Positions 35,798 to 48,600 are shown, counted from the first letter of the stretch. The stretch is DNA of 64,000 nt from Whalleya microplaca (GCA_022497155.1 MU385802.1:1-64000); one strand, 5' to 3'. Notes: a model not told the origin generated them from the sequence alone. A program made the numbers and translations.

Positions 35798-37240
35798 CTA
35801 TGGCATATCCTGTTTCAAACTAGCCACCCAGACTACACCAAAGGCTGCCGTGAGCAGCATCGAACACGTCGAAAACACTTTGATGTAGCTGCTGCTATCC
35901 CCGACAAGCATCAAAAACGCCACAACAAAGATATTCAACGGCGTCCGCATGATTCCGTAGACTTTGGCGCGAGAACTGTCTTCGACTAAACGACCTTTCA
36001 GGTAGCCCATGCAAGGCCGGTACATTCCAACACAAGCTTGGAAGAGGCAGAAGAGCCAGAATGCCGCGTCCTCCGTTTTGGGCCCAGCCAGCTTGACGAA
36101 ACAGAAGTTGGCAGCTAACAGAGTGCTGACAAGCAGACGTGAATACTTGACGGGTTTCCTCTGCATAACGATATTGTATAGTAAAGCAGCTGCCGTCGAC
36201 GATGCCATGAAGCTGGAGAAGATGTATCCATAGGGAAGCTTCGCAGCGGACTTGTGGACGGAGTCGATAGTTGGCGTCCAGAAGAGAACAAACAAGTACA
36301 TAGATCCCTCAAACATGGTTGATGCAAACGTGAGTGCCAAGATAGATGGTTGCTTAAGTGTTGACCAAACACTAGGTGGTTTGGCGATACTTTGTGAAAC
36401 CCCTGATGGCTTTGCCGACATACCAGTGCCGTAATTCTCAAGCTATACCGTCGTCAGCACAAATAATACAATTAGCAGACAACATTGCCACATACCCAAT
36501 AAGCCCAGATGATTTGAAGGGCAACCCATAGAAAGGCGGCGCTGAGCCAGAACGGAGCCTTTCTCGAACCGGTCGAATTTACAAGCCATTGACTCACAAC
36601 TCCGCTGAAAATGGCGGAAACGCTGTTGACAATACTCGAGGTGGCATAAGTACGGGACAAGTCACACCCATCTTCAACAAGCCTGAGCTTGCGGAAGTTG
36701 GTCACCATCCAGCTGTCGAAGACGGTGAAGAGGATGCTTGTGCTGATGCCGCCGAGAATCCGCCCCAGGAAGAGGACAGGGACGACCGGTGTAATGGTGC
36801 AGAAACATGATATGGCGTACATCACACAGAATCCCATGGAGAAGGCTTTGCGGCCATACTTGTCCGCCAAAGCACCAACGAAATAGCCACTGGCGGCACT
36901 CGTTATGAAACCTGTAGCAATTAAAGATGACACCAAGCCCTCTGAGAGTCCATGCTCATCTCGATATAGAGAGTACAGGTGCAGCGACTAAGATGAACCA
37001 CCATTCAGTCAGTCTTACGAGGCAGCACAAAGTCGGTTCCTCAACGCCTACCTGCAGCCAGTCGGCGCCCATGACCAGGAATTGCACCTTATACCAAGGA
37101 ATTTCCGGATGTCTGTCATCTCGTCTGAACGGCCTGGGTTTCTCGCTTTTATTCAACTGCTGCCGCCTAGTGGGCTGAGAGACCAGCAGGCCAACACACA
37201 CGGTAACCAAAGTATAAAAACAGGTCTGATAATACGCCAT
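35798..37240 (-). CDS. MFS transporter, MFSD5-like (molybdate-anion type)
   Basis: Membrane carrier of the MFS_5 type, related to molybdate/anion transporter MFSD5. Exons 37052-37240, 36496-36987 and 35798-36442 sum to 1326 nt (441 aa). The first exon encodes one hydrophobic segment and a basic loop; GADWLQ at its end matches the family's conserved region. The MFS signature between TM2 and TM3 reads GALADKYGRK, and GRILGGISTSILFTVFDSW is typical of MFS_5. The second half has EGSMYLFVLFWTPTI and QACVGMYRPCMGYLKGR. About 12 hydrophobic segments are visible in all. Introns have good GTAGGC/GTATGT donors. Molybdate as substrate is by family analogy only. Confidence 0.9.
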
Positions 37241-39484
37241 GGTGACAGCAGTACAGATATGGATAGCCGGGTACTTGGGAAGAGGGTTGCAACTATATTT
37301 TATGATTTAAGACATTGGCGAGCAAAAGTTACCTACGATGTCCAATGTTGAGATGACAGGAACAGATGACGTGCTAGGACTCTACTAATAAAAGGGACGA
37401 AGAGAGATGGGACAGAGACGAAAAGCGACACTTGTCATTTGTCGTTTATATTTACCCGGAGACGAGAATCGAGCGTGACCGGGCTGCGACAAGAGGCGTT
37501 CGAGAAAGGCCGAGGAGGGTGGCATGGTTGACGTATGCCGTATGTAGAGGTCGGTTCAAGTTGTATGTTACAGGCAGTATGCACAGGCAATCAGGGCAGT
37601 CAGGGCAATATGGGACAATCTACTCGAGGGTCTCGCAGAGTCGCAGCGGAAACGCAGTGCGACGTTTGCACGGAGATTTCGGTACAGAAGGAGTTGAGGC
37701 TAGTGACGATCAGTTGTGAAGGATGTTTGAGATGAACTGTTTGAAGATCGAAAGAGGAAACACGGGGAAACGGTGCCTAAATTTGGACAGTGGTATTCAG
37801 TGTAGGTGTGTAAGTGGGGGCTTATACATGTAAGCAGGGGCAGCAGGCCCGGTTACATACATACTTACCTACCTCCTCGGTATTAGCCAGGTTGACTGCT
37901 TCCAGGGACCAATGCCAGAATGTTTTATCTACAGATTAAGGTAGGTACGGATTAGCCTCTCTGTCTCTGAAGGAACGCTATCGATAAGGCTGTATGTAAG
38001 TGGTGGTGATGGATTATAGTCGGAGCTAACACTAGCACCTCTCGCTCTCCATATATCCTATCCGAGGTGGACCGGGTGTCCTACCCTATCACACGTGGTA
38101 GCTTGAGACAAACATACATTTAGCCAATCAGAGCTTGGGGAATTGGAGTTCACCGCTACAATGATCGCTCGGTTGGACCCCCCCGCAGATACATGTATGT
38201 ACATGTAGTTTAGCTAGATAAACCGTACTCGTGTTTGTACACACATATAAGTAACCTACATGGTTGTAAGAGACATAGGTACAACGCTGCAATGGTGATT
38301 GATCGCTATCGTCACAAAGAAGTCACTCAGAATGCGAACAGCTTCAAACCCACATGCGCACATGCGCACCTGCACCGCGAATTCCACATGCACATTCCAC
38401 ATGCACATTCATACAAATGTCGCCCGATTATCGGGCCGGATGAGGTAGAGAGTACCTATCAATCTCTACCTACTGCATACCCCTACCTTCAACACCTGCA
38501 ATTGTATGGGGAGAGGAGGTAGCAAACCCTTTTCTTATCAGGTACATAATAATATGAAGAAATCTTCAGATCATCGAACTACCCAATTCTGTACTTCATA
38601 CATACCTACTTACATATATCCCACATACATACTCCGTACAGACATCCAATACCTGACCATTTGACGATCCTCCTTCTCAACCAACTTATACCTCTAACTT
38701 ACTAACCGACTAACTAACTAATCAACGAACTAACCAACCTAAACCAACTCCTCCCTCCACCCGCGCAATATCACTGGCGGCTTATTACAGTTTACTGTAC
38801 TTCGGCATAGCTGGCTGCATTGCATTCACTGCACGTCACTTGATCGCGTCTTTTGATACGATACGACCTGCCTCGTACATACACATACACGTACGGAGTT
38901 ACCAATACAGTACATACCTGCCTACCTACTGCCTACCTACTTGCCTACCTACTGCGTGGCTTGCGTACGTACATACAATACATACACACAATACATACAC
39001 ACAATACAGGCAGATCAGCAGCACCCTTCAATACCCTTCAACACTCTTTATTACCGGTCAGTAGGGATCTGAGACAGGCTGTAAGCCACCCGACCACTCC
39101 CCCGCCGACACATCTCTCCCGTCATACCCTACAATATCGAGCGCGGCCTGAGATTGGGCTGTATGTACCGATATCTCCAGAATAACGCGGAACAATACCT
39201 GCTCGCCTCACCGACCCCCAATTCCAGATACACCCCCAGGCCACCCCCAGCTCATCATCCCTACAGTACGCAGTACGGCCAGACGGGACACGCCCTGACG
39301 CTGTACACCGACGCCGACACCGACCCAGCAAGCGAAGCAAGCCCAGCACGCCCAGACACCCAACCAAGGACGCCTACGCTGACGCCCACGCTGACGCCCA
39401 CGCGGGCTGAGCTGAGCTGAGCGAGCTGCCCTGCCTCCTGTCAGAAAGGAATAAATAATCATAATAATACATACATAAGCCACC
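37241..39484. other. Intergenic with simple repeats, upstream of TCO89-like gene
   Basis: About 2.2 kb with no recognised gene. From about 38370 onward it is rich in TACATA, TACCTAC and CCAAC text, including two 13-bp perfect tandem copies at 38381-38406 and a TACATA/CACA tract at 38875-39010. The last few hundred bases are probably a long promoter and 5' leader. Confidence 0.6.
38875..39010. repeat. TACATA/TACCTAC simple-repeat tract
   Basis: Low-complexity tract of tandem TACATACA- and CTACCTAC-type units about 500 bp upstream of the TCO89-like start. Confidence 0.75.
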
Positions 39485-41293
39485 ATGCCCAAGGATAAGG
39501 ACGGCGACAATTTCACCGGCACAACCGCCGGCACCACCACCACCCAATTAAAGCGTCCGGCCTACAACCGCTTTAACAGCGATTCGCAAGTTAGCGACCA
39601 TGCAGCACACCAATATCACCGCATCAGGCCCTCGAAACACGTTGTAGGCGGCGGCACTGCTGGCCGCTTCCATGCCCGCGTCCCGTCATCCAAAGCCTTG
39701 GCCAAAAATAACGCTGCATCCACCTCCAAGCTGAACCGACGACCACCCTCCCCCTCCCCCGAACGAGCCCCTATGATCTCCAACTCCCATCGACGCGCCG
39801 CCTCCGATGTGAAGTTACCGCGCGAGCCCTCCTCGCCCATCCTCAAGAAGAACAGCTCCCACTCGAGCCTGCAGCGCAACCTCTCCCATGCCGAGATAGG
39901 CAAACGCTCCAAGTCTGCCACGTCCCTTAAACGTGCCTCGTCGCATAAGGACGTTCACAAGCTGAAAGGCGCCAAGGGCCAGGTTCACTTCGATCTCGGC
40001 AACGAACATCAGGAAGACGAGTGGGTCGACGCCAGCGCATCAGCATCGCCGTACCTGTCGAGGCGTGGCTCCGTCGTGAGCAGTGGGCAGTCTTCGGCAA
40101 AGGCGCACGAAGACGAGAATAATTCGCGACCTCATAGCCCCGAGCCCGATCCCGGACACGAATCCGAACCTGAACGGCCGTCCAGTCAACGGGAATCCTC
40201 ACCCGAGCTCGATACCACCCAGCATAATAAATACATCACATCTAGATTGTTACAGCGAACACCCGCGCACAGCGCGCCGCCCCAGATGTCTACCGAAATC
40301 GCATCTGTAGCCCCCCATTCGGGCTCGCCCGAGTCGCCAACAAATCACGGCCCGTCGAGCCTATTCGGAACGCCGAAGAACACGACGCTCGTAGGTAGCG
40401 GGGGGCAGGAGGACGTCACGTCCCGCTTCGTCAACGGCCACGGCTCGGGCACAAACGGCGAAAGCGGCTCCTTCTTCACACAAGCGCAACTATCCTCCCG
40501 GCGCAGCGAGAGCATCCGCCGGCCGCAGTCCCTCGGCAACCTGACGCAGGGCCGCCACCCGTCGATCAGCGACCACGAGGACGACAGCGCGCTGGCGCCG
40601 CGCACCAGCCGGTCGACGTACCGCGCCGCGCCGGCGGACAAGTCGCGCACGCAGCAGAAGCTGAACCTGCAGCGCGCCAGCTCGAGCATCGAGCCGGCGC
40701 AGGCGGGCGGCCTCGGCCTCGGCGCCGGGATCGGCGGGTTAGGGTTAGGCGGCGCGAGCCCCCTCGTCGGCGGCTCCGGCTACGACTACAACCGCGACCC
40801 GCGCGTCTCCCGCCTCGTCGAGCGCACCGGCATGGAGTACCTCGTCGTCCGCCGGTACCAGAACCCGATCGCGCGGTCGATCGCGCGCGTCGCGCAGCTG
40901 CCCGGCGCCGCCGAGAAGAACCGGCGCATCGTCGTGCCCAAACACCAGCAGCAGAATGGGGGAGTAAGCAACGGGACCGCCGCCATCGGTCGTAATCATC
41001 TGAGCCGGAGTTTTGGCGGCGATGGTGCGGCTGCGGCGGTGGGGAGATCGAGACCCGCGACCCCGTCCCGCCGGTCCGCGTCCTTGGCGCGCACGAATGG
41101 AGGCCGCCACTCGAGTAGTTTCGAGGAGGAGCAGCGGCTCCGGGATCGGATTAGTGGGGCTAGTTATGTGAATGGGGACGGGGATAGGGATGGGGATGCG
41201 GATGCGGATGGGGAGGGAGAGGACGGCGGCGTCGCGGCGCTGTTGAGGAATCTCTGGGATAAGAATCTTGATCTCAGCGCTAGTTCAGATTGA
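39485..41293 (+). CDS. TCO89-like TORC1 subunit
   Basis: Single exon, 602 aa, ATG preceded by CACC. Predicted vacuole-associated accessory subunit of the TORC1 kinase complex in nutrient and stress signalling. The protein is mostly disordered: Ser, Pro, Arg and Gly rich, with many RRxS-type sites (for example RRAASD, SRRGSVVSS) that suit dense phosphorylation. Segments that I recall from filamentous fungal TCO89 proteins are QVHFDLGNEHQEDEWVDAS (about 166-184), YLSRRGSV, and MEYLVVRRYQNPIARS near 455-470. The C-terminal part is poly-Ala/Gly and GD-repeat rich, ending in a short conserved-looking stretch ALLRNLWDKNLDLS. No catalytic domain. Assigned by overall resemblance; sequence identity was not measured. 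Confidence 0.8.
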   Translation: MPKDKDGDNFTGTTAGTTTTQLKRPAYNRFNSDSQVSDHAAHQYHRIRPSKHVVGGGTAGRFHARVPSSKALAKNNAASTSKLNRRPPSPSPERAPMISNSHRRAASDVKLPREPSSPILKKNSSHSSLQRNLSHAEIGKRSKSATSLKRASSHKDVHKLKGAKGQVHFDLGNEHQEDEWVDASASASPYLSRRGSVVSSGQSSAKAHEDENNSRPHSPEPDPGHESEPERPSSQRESSPELDTTQHNKYITSRLLQRTPAHSAPPQMSTEIASVAPHSGSPESPTNHGPSSLFGTPKNTTLVGSGGQEDVTSRFVNGHGSGTNGESGSFFTQAQLSSRRSESIRRPQSLGNLTQGRHPSISDHEDDSALAPRTSRSTYRAAPADKSRTQQKLNLQRASSSIEPAQAGGLGLGAGIGGLGLGGASPLVGGSGYDYNRDPRVSRLVERTGMEYLVVRRYQNPIARSIARVAQLPGAAEKNRRIVVPKHQQQNGGVSNGTAAIGRNHLSRSFGGDGAAAAVGRSRPATPSRRSASLARTNGGRHSSSFEEEQRLRDRISGASYVNGDGDRDGDADADGEGEDGGVAALLRNLWDKNLDLSASSD

Positions 41294-43976
41294 ATGAGGA
41301 TTGTGCTGTTGGGAGTGGACTGTGGCTACGGCTATGGCTGCGGCCGCGGCCGTTGTTGTGGTTGTCGTTGCGGACTGTGGCTACGGTGGTTGGCTGTGGT
41401 TGTGGTGGTTTGGGAGGGGAGGAAGGCCATCGTGTTCCGATGATGACGATGATATACATACACACGAACATACATACATACGCATACGGACACACGCTAC
41501 ACGTGCTATGTTTCCCCGCGGTGTTCAACTACTGAGAGTTGAGGGGGGGGGAAAGGGGGAAAACGGGGTTTACGACCCAACCCGTATTAGCTTACATACA
41601 AAGTAATAATGAATGAAAAGTAAAATATAATTTGTCTTGGCTCCTTTGAGGAGATGGGTATGGTTTTGGGTGATGATGGTGCTTTTGTGCTGGTATGCTG
41701 ATGTGCTGGTGTTCTGGTGTTCTGGGGTTCTGGGGTTGAGGTTTGAGTGTAGGGGAGATAGGGGAGTTGGCTTGGTGAGTGTGGAGCAAGCTCCTTTTGA
41801 TTAGGGGGAGGGCAGGTGGTCGGGTTATAGTTACTCGGGCTGGTGCAGTGAAGTTAGATGGAATATGGCGTTAATAGTTCGTTGACTAGTTACAGTATTC
41901 ACTTGGAGAGTGTCCATGTCTACTATCGATTGCTGAGTATGATACGGTCTTAGAAGATTGGATTGCACGACATTGCCCTAGATACAAACACGCGATTAAC
42001 GGTTCTAGTATGTACTGCTGGATATCCCTATATAAGAGCAAGCATTACCAACTGTGAAATCATCGATAGGTTGGGTCTCAGTGAGCCTTGATGCTCATCT
42101 TCTTGATGCTCATCTTGAACCAGATGCCCCTGAATATTACACCGGACGATACACTTGTCAATATGGGACAAAGTAATGAGGAGTATAGCGACTTGACTAG
42201 TGCAAGGTGAAGCTATAGGAAGGTGGCAGAGCCCCCTGATATATACATGTATAGGCGGCCGGCCATACGTAGGCCTGTACTACCTTCAGCTCTATAGGGC
42301 ATATCTTAGCAACACTGGATATTCTCTACTGTCTACTGTAGCGCTTCTAGTAGCCCAAAACTCTTCTCCAACTGGCATTGAGCAGATGGGATGTTTTAAC
42401 TTACGCCTTCACCCGCCATAGTTGTCACACGGCTATTGGAGCCAAGACCTGTTGGAAGCTATACGAGATGCAGGAATGCTGCACGAGTACATATATTGGG
42501 TGCTGTTGGTTGTTATTCGTTACTGATGGAATGTATTACTGCCTAACAAAAGGTATGATCATCAGACGACGCCGATGTAGGCAACAAGAGATTACGCGTA
42601 CTAGAGTACGTACTGTGGTAGCAGGTCTATATAAGACCATACGCCGATACAGATTAGATTGGAACCCATAAGCACCCTCAGAGGCCCTAGAGAATTATTA
42701 TTGAATTGATATATTCCAAGCCCTATTACAGCCCTTGTCACAATAGTGTACCTATATACAGCACGGCATGGCTACACTGCCTGTTCAGGCGTCCTCGGTG
42801 TGACGGGCATAGGCGCGCAACGGGAGCTAGTAGGGGGAAGCTCACGATCGGAGCTCTAGCAGCTAGGTTAGTCAGTCCGAATACCTCCACCGGATTTAGT
42901 CCTGTAACACTCGGGCACGGCTGGTAGGTAGGAAAGGCTTGGCTGAGCTGAGCTGAGCTGAAGCAAATATTGATTGGACGAAGAGGTCTCATTGGATGTG
43001 CCCTTCTAGGCTACTTGGGGTACACGATGTATAATGTGATATTAGGTAAGGGTGACTGAGTGTGAATAATTAATTCATTGTTCGCTGAGGCAACTAACTC
43101 CTATCATTGTAATCATACGGAATGCGCTACAATTGGAGCAGCCATACTTGGACACGAAATAAGGAAAGCCACGAACCGCTAATACACGAGTGTAAACCCA
43201 CCAACCTAAACTAGACTCTGTAGCGACTTATTCATCCATTAGACAGGCAATACAGCATCATCAAACCATGACTTCTAGCCTTTGACCACTAGATCCTCCA
43301 AAACCGCATACAAACTCAATATCGACTCTTTAAACGCTTGGCTCATTTCCAATGCTATAGCTCAAGGAGAATGAGGCGCATCTATTAATCATCCATGTCC
43401 GTACGGACTTCCTCAAGTTATGACGGTCGACTTCTACGAACTCAGCAATGCGGCGTGGTGTATATGTTAGAATATGAACGAGATATATATGATTTATTAT
43501 GCAAGGGCGTTTGCTAATTGCTGAATCCGGCCCTCGTCTCGAGACTAAAGATATATATGCAGTTCATAGACCAAATGTCCTGGATTCTCATGCACAACGC
43601 CTTTGTAAGTATATCTGAATATCTACATGGGGCCCTTAGGCTAGGCTTTCTGCGTACACACTAGAATAATAGCTGTGTGACTATCGTGTGTAAGCATAGA
43701 GTTTATATAGAAATACTCTGCTCATCTACTTTAGGTAGAAATGAAGACTCGTAACGTCTGAAAGTCCGCCAACACGATGAGCATGTTTCTCCCCTAACGC
43801 CCTCGAATCATTACTAAGGTCCAATCGGCAATTGTATCATTAATATCGGCTTCATCTAAGTCAATTCAGTAGAAGTGAAGTTGCCCAATTCTTACAGACC
43901 CCCTTCCCGGGGCAAGCAGTTTTTACATATTCATACTAAGAGCCACAGGGTGATGTCTCTCTGCTCCATTTGTCCT
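41294..43976. other. Intergenic
   Basis: About 2.7 kb with no recognised gene. It begins with GT/GC-rich simple sequence that is probably the 3' flank of the TCO89-like gene, has a 15-bp perfect tandem duplication at 42087-42116, and a GAGCT repeat near 42943-42960. Confidence 0.55.
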
Positions 43977-44786
43977 TTAAGGGTTCTCAACCTTCTCCAG
44001 CTGATACTTGTCTGAGAAGAGTCCCGACCAGAACCTCTCCATGAAGAATCCCTGCTCCGGGTTCGTCACGTTCGCCTTCTCGAACTCCCGCAGGGCGCGC
44101 AGCCACGCCTCCTTCGGCCGCGAGCGGATCGTCTCCCGACGGACGGCAAACGTACCGCCGTGCATGGCGCGGATGGCGCCGGGATGCGGCTGCGCCCAGA
44201 TACCGTCCTGCCTCCTATCATGTGGGCCCGGGGCGTTGTCCCCAACGATGATGCCCCAGAACTTCGCCGGCGTGTACGGAGCCAGAGTCAACGTTTTCAG
44301 CTGGCTCTCCGTGATCCAGAGGGACTGCTTGGGATCGGTCCAGTTGATCTTGCCCCAGTCGTCGACGTCGTGCCACAGGGCGTCGTTGAAGGGGGTCACT
44401 TCGTCCGGCGCCACCGTCAGCGCGATCTCCACCATGTCCGCCGAGGTGTTGGCCGCGGGCGCCACGAGGTCGAACGGGTCCGCCTGCGTGAAGATCGTGA
44501 TGTCGTCGAGCGCGTCGTAGTTGTGCACAATGTGCCACAGGTGTGTGTGCCCCTCGCGCCCGATGTTCGGCAGGTCCTGGTACAGCCGGAACGAGTCGTG
44601 GGGCACGGAGTCCGAGGATGCCGGTGTGCCCCCTTTGCTGTACAGGTACGTGTTCTTGGCGAAGTCGGCCCACGGCTCCAGCGCCTCCTTGTACCGCGCT
44701 GCCACGATGCCGAGCTGCGTCGGCAGCGGCGAGATATGGTGCGGTATCTGCAGCGTTGGCGTGGGGAGCGCTGCGACGGAACTCAT
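43977..44786 (-). CDS. DUF3431 family protein
   Basis: Single exon, 269 aa, from ATG at 44784-44786 (MSSVAALPTPT); the open frame continues upstream but with no ATG. The protein matches the ascomycete DUF3431 family as I recall it: ALDDITIFTQADPFD with the family's H-N-Y-D-x-L-x-D start, PNIGREGHTHLWHIVHNYD, WGIIVGDN and GGTFAVRRE. There is no signal peptide or membrane segment, so a cytosolic protein is likely. Biochemical function is unknown; the DxD-like and FAVRRE segments recall glycosyltransferase-like folds but this is only a guess. Codons are strongly GC-biased, unlike the AT-rich flanks. Confidence 0.88.
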   Translation of the reverse strand: MSSVAALPTPTLQIPHHISPLPTQLGIVAARYKEALEPWADFAKNTYLYSKGGTPASSDSVPHDSFRLYQDLPNIGREGHTHLWHIVHNYDALDDITIFTQADPFDLVAPAANTSADMVEIALTVAPDEVTPFNDALWHDVDDWGKINWTDPKQSLWITESQLKTLTLAPYTPAKFWGIIVGDNAPGPHDRRQDGIWAQPHPGAIRAMHGGTFAVRRETIRSRPKEAWLRALREFEKANVTNPEQGFFMERFWSGLFSDKYQLEKVENP

Positions 44787-45123
44787 CTTGTCGGGTAAAA
44801 GAGTGTGGCTTATATACTTAGATAAATATGGCGTCAAATGAGCGGCGTAGACGGGTTGTTTTGTCTAAGGAGACGAATGAAAGAAAGCCAAAAGCAAAAA
44901 GGGGGGCTAAAGAGTTAGGAAAGTTCCTTCGGCGAGCTTAGGTGGTATATATGTATTTCATCTTCAGAGTTATTGCTATGCATGATTACTGATATCCCTG
45001 AAGCCCCGGCCCGGCAGCATACATTCATCAATCATAAAGACTACTCATTGTTTACGAGGTTGTCTCATTCGTCTGTGCGCTTTAATCGTATGCTGACGTC
45101 GGGAACTTGTCTAGCGTCCTGAT
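44787..45123. other. Upstream region of DUF3431 gene
   Basis: About 340 bp up to the MITE; no gene seen. Probably the promoter of the minus-strand DUF3431 gene. Confidence 0.55.
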
Positions 45124-45125
45124 TA

Positions 45126-45181
45126 GCCCACCTAAAACTCCCTCCCTTTTTTCCTAAAACTCCCCCCCTCTCCACTTAGTA
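45126..45181 (+). repeat. Left terminal inverted repeat of MITE (56 bp)
   Basis: Begins GCCCACCTAAAACTCCC and ends CACTTAGTA; complements 45580-45634 with one length difference in a C run (7 versus 6). Confidence 0.93.
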
Positions 45182-45579
45182 TAGCGCCATCATACACTGG
45201 CATAGGTGACCTCTCAGATTAGTATGTAGATCGGTGTCGATTGGTGAAATTACAATATAACTGGCTATATACTGTAGTATACGCTTCGTACCTAAGGTAA
45301 GTAGGTAGTCATTTGTATCCCATTTTTATCAATTGCAATTGCAGCCTCCTTTAACACTTAACACTTGATATTAACGCCATCTACAATACCTACCTACTTG
45401 AGTAGTTGGCTATCGACTTATAACTACTGCTTAATAGTAATTAAGCACGGCTAATGTAAAAATACCATCAAAAGTAATACGCGTCAAATGCCTCCAGCGC
45501 GTACGGTATTTACATATACAGAGTACATCTCATCTACATATGAATCTGGAGGGGTACCCATGTCAGCGGCATACTTTGG

Positions 45580-45634
45580 TACTAAGTGGAGAGGGGGGAG
45601 TTTTAGGAAAAAAGGGAGGGAGTTTTAGGTGGGC
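45580..45634 (-). repeat. Right terminal inverted repeat of MITE (55 bp)
   Basis: Reverse complement of the left repeat, ending GTTTTAGGTGGGC; differs only by one base in the homopolymer run. Confidence 0.93.
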
Positions 45635-48600
45635 TATTGATTAGAGGAGCAGCTGGCATCAGCGCCAAGACCCCTAATTGCTTCTGGGCTATGTACAATT
45701 CTCGACTATGCCATAAATAAAACCACTTGAAGAATCGTTTGGGGTAAGATGACTTGATGATCCTAGCAAGCACTAGAAACTCGACTCATTTTCATAGGGC
45801 TGGGGCTTACTGATGCGCGTATCGTACCTGAAGAAGCCAGCGGGGCCCCTGTAATAAGCGGCATTGCTCTACATCCTCGTGGGCCTTCCAATTAATCGGT
45901 TCGCTCAATGTCATATTGCTTATTTTGTTAATCGATTTTGAGCTACACTTACACAATCATAATTATCTATGTTGGGATGATGGTCGTTCTGCATTTCAAG
46001 TTAGGGGCTAGGTGTCTAGCTTAGAACGCTCAGAAAGCAGCGATGTAACATGAATGATCCGGCACTACAACGTAGCTAACTATGGAGGTTGTTAAGTAGG
46101 CCCTCTTGTGAGAGGAGATGATACTATTAGGCGTCCTCCTAGAATTTCGCTCAGGATGAGATGTTGAGAGAGTCTAACTTTATAGGTATTCCGATTCCCA
46201 GACAAGATTTATATGAAGCAAACTTGATTAGGTTATGTGTTTGAATGGATATCATTGATTGGAAGAGACAAGAATGGAGTACGCGTGTAAAGGGGCTATG
46301 TTCTGGACACGAGTCATTGTCAACGGATTGTCAATGGATTGTCAAAAAGTATCATTCCTAGCTTCGCATGCTACTCTACACTCGTATATACTGTGTATAA
46401 TGGAAAGAATATTAGGCCTCTGTCGTTCTTTCAAGTCATAATATATATAATTGCAAGGGTCTGTATCATCTTCTTCCTTGCACTTCACGGCTTCTTGAAT
46501 AGCATTGAAGTCATAAAGAGTCAATTCTTAATGCTGGTTAGCTTGGCCTGGATGGCTGTACTCCCGTTGTGGGGCTGTTGACTGCCGTCCTTAGGCTATT
46601 GGATTTGGGTACTGACTTCAGCGCCCAGCTACTTCTTTACCGGGGTTTAGGCAACTGTGTTGATGGAATTGACTGAAACTATCTAGTAAACTTCCTACGG
46701 TAGATTCAAAGAAGATCTACATATCAAGGGAAGGGATTTGTTGCGACAAATAGCGAGTTCCACATCTACTCCCGCCTCGCTTATAGAACCAAGGAGACAA
46801 TCCTCGAAGGTACACATGGCTACATTGACCTCAGGCGAGATAACGAGAAGTTTACTCTTACCGGAATCACACAGCTCGTTGATAAAACATAGGCGAGCAA
46901 CTTCATGTCGGGGTTCAATGTTAAGATGCCTAGTAGCGTAAAGCATACGTATGTCTTTTGAGAATATCACTTGGTAGTTATGGCTATGTGAGGTATTAGG
47001 TTATACAAACGTGTGTATGATGTTTGTATAGTACTTTAGGTAGTCCGAGCATGCCTTAGCATACTCGATATATGGACAGTGCTTTATACAAATCGTTCGA
47101 GTGGCTGTAGCTTGATTCACCAACACCTTCCGGATGACCAGGAAATTGTTGAACCTTGTTTAATAAATCAAACCATAGGTGTCGGGACATAGCCCGTGCA
47201 TGTCACACAGAGGATATGAGATTACTGCCTCTAAAATCCCTTCCCCTGAAAGGTACCAGGACCTACAATGCACTTTTAGTAGAAACGTCTATTACGCCTC
47301 ATAGCGATAAATAATAAACAAATCTCAGGGCTCTGACAAGAACCGCCTCTAAGCTATAGTGGAAGTCATTTCTGAAAAATCGCATATGTTATGGTCGTCC
47401 AAAACGGATGGGACACTCATAATGATCATAGTGAGACTTAATGCGTGCTGGAGCTAGAATACTATTGAGAATATAGCTGCCCGGGTTTCGAGCTGGCTCT
47501 GCTCTGCAAGACTGTCTTAATCTATGTTATATAGCTTTTGATGGCGTGTTGATCACAGGTACTGGTGTGTGCAGAAATTACAGGCGTTTCCGTGTTGGAT
47601 CCTAGGTAACTTGTCCTAATTATTCAATCCAAGCATATCTATGAGGTAGAGCTGGGATTCTTTCATTCAAAAAGCCTCCCTCTTACTTCTTGAAGTTTTG
47701 CAAATGACATGGGCTAACTGAAGTATTTCTTAACCCATATGCTTAATTCATATTCCTGCTATTATCACGACGGATGCTCATTGTCTCAAGACATTCAACA
47801 CTAGGTGAGGAATTATGAGATATATGATATTCGAGTACTGCTTCGGGCGTCACAATCAAATAATTGTGTACATGATGAATGTGTTATAAGCCATTTCGAA
47901 CACGAGTCAAATAAACTGAGAAGCTGGATCTACGTTCGATATGGGTGGGAAGCGTTATCAGAAAACCGGCCAGTATAATGCCGGCATGACTGTAAGTGAA
48001 AGCAGTGAAGGTTTGGTCATGAAGAGCTAGAAGATGTTCTGTTCTTTTAATGGCTCGTGTAAGCTTGACTATTGAGAGGACAGTGAGTACAGACCTGGAA
48101 TGATAATATTGGAGGTTTAAGTGGAGAGCGATGGAGGGAACTGCCTCAAAAGAGGGACAAGAAAGGTGGACAAGTAAATGGACTATGGAAAGGAATCTAT
48201 ACTAATGATCTAGATGTCCTAGTCTACTTCTGAGCAGGGCAATTATTGTCACATGGCAAAAGGATTCCACTACAGCTTATAATGGGTATGTAGATAGTAA
48301 TGTGCTGGTACTGTTATGCGACAATTATTAGATGTTATCATTGCTCTGGCTATATTTTTTTCATACAATATTTTACTTGAAATATGCCATTATAATTCGC
48401 AACATTCTATAGATGAATCATGTCTACTTGGGATATATGCCTCCCTGGCTCTCTGGCTAGAGGCTTTGGGGTTCCACAAAGTAGACAGCTTGTCCGTAAT
48501 GGAGCGGGGCCGAATGTGTAACCACCAGAATTGCTCTCTCAGCAAATTTGTGTTTGCCATCTAGCCGAACTTGCGAATTTTTGATTGGACTCATATTCTG

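Larger units (their letters stand above)
45126..45634. mobile_element. MITE with long terminal inverted repeats, TA target site
   Basis: A 509-bp element with no coding capacity, bounded by near-perfect inverted repeats and flanked by TA on both sides (45124-45125 and 45635-45636), as for Tc1/mariner/pogo insertions. Each terminal repeat contains two copies of CCTAAAACTCCC, a possible transposase-binding repeat. The interior is AT-rich. Family assignment rests only on the TA duplication and length; orientation is arbitrary. Confidence 0.85.

Noticed and set aside
39000..39030. Text resembling part of U6 snRNA
   Set aside because: Only a short similarity within a TACATA repeat tract; the invariant ACAGAGA and following segments are missing.
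44160..44798. Open frame of 212 aa on the plus strand
   Set aside because: Antisense shadow of the DUF3431 gene; Arg/Val-rich and without family features.
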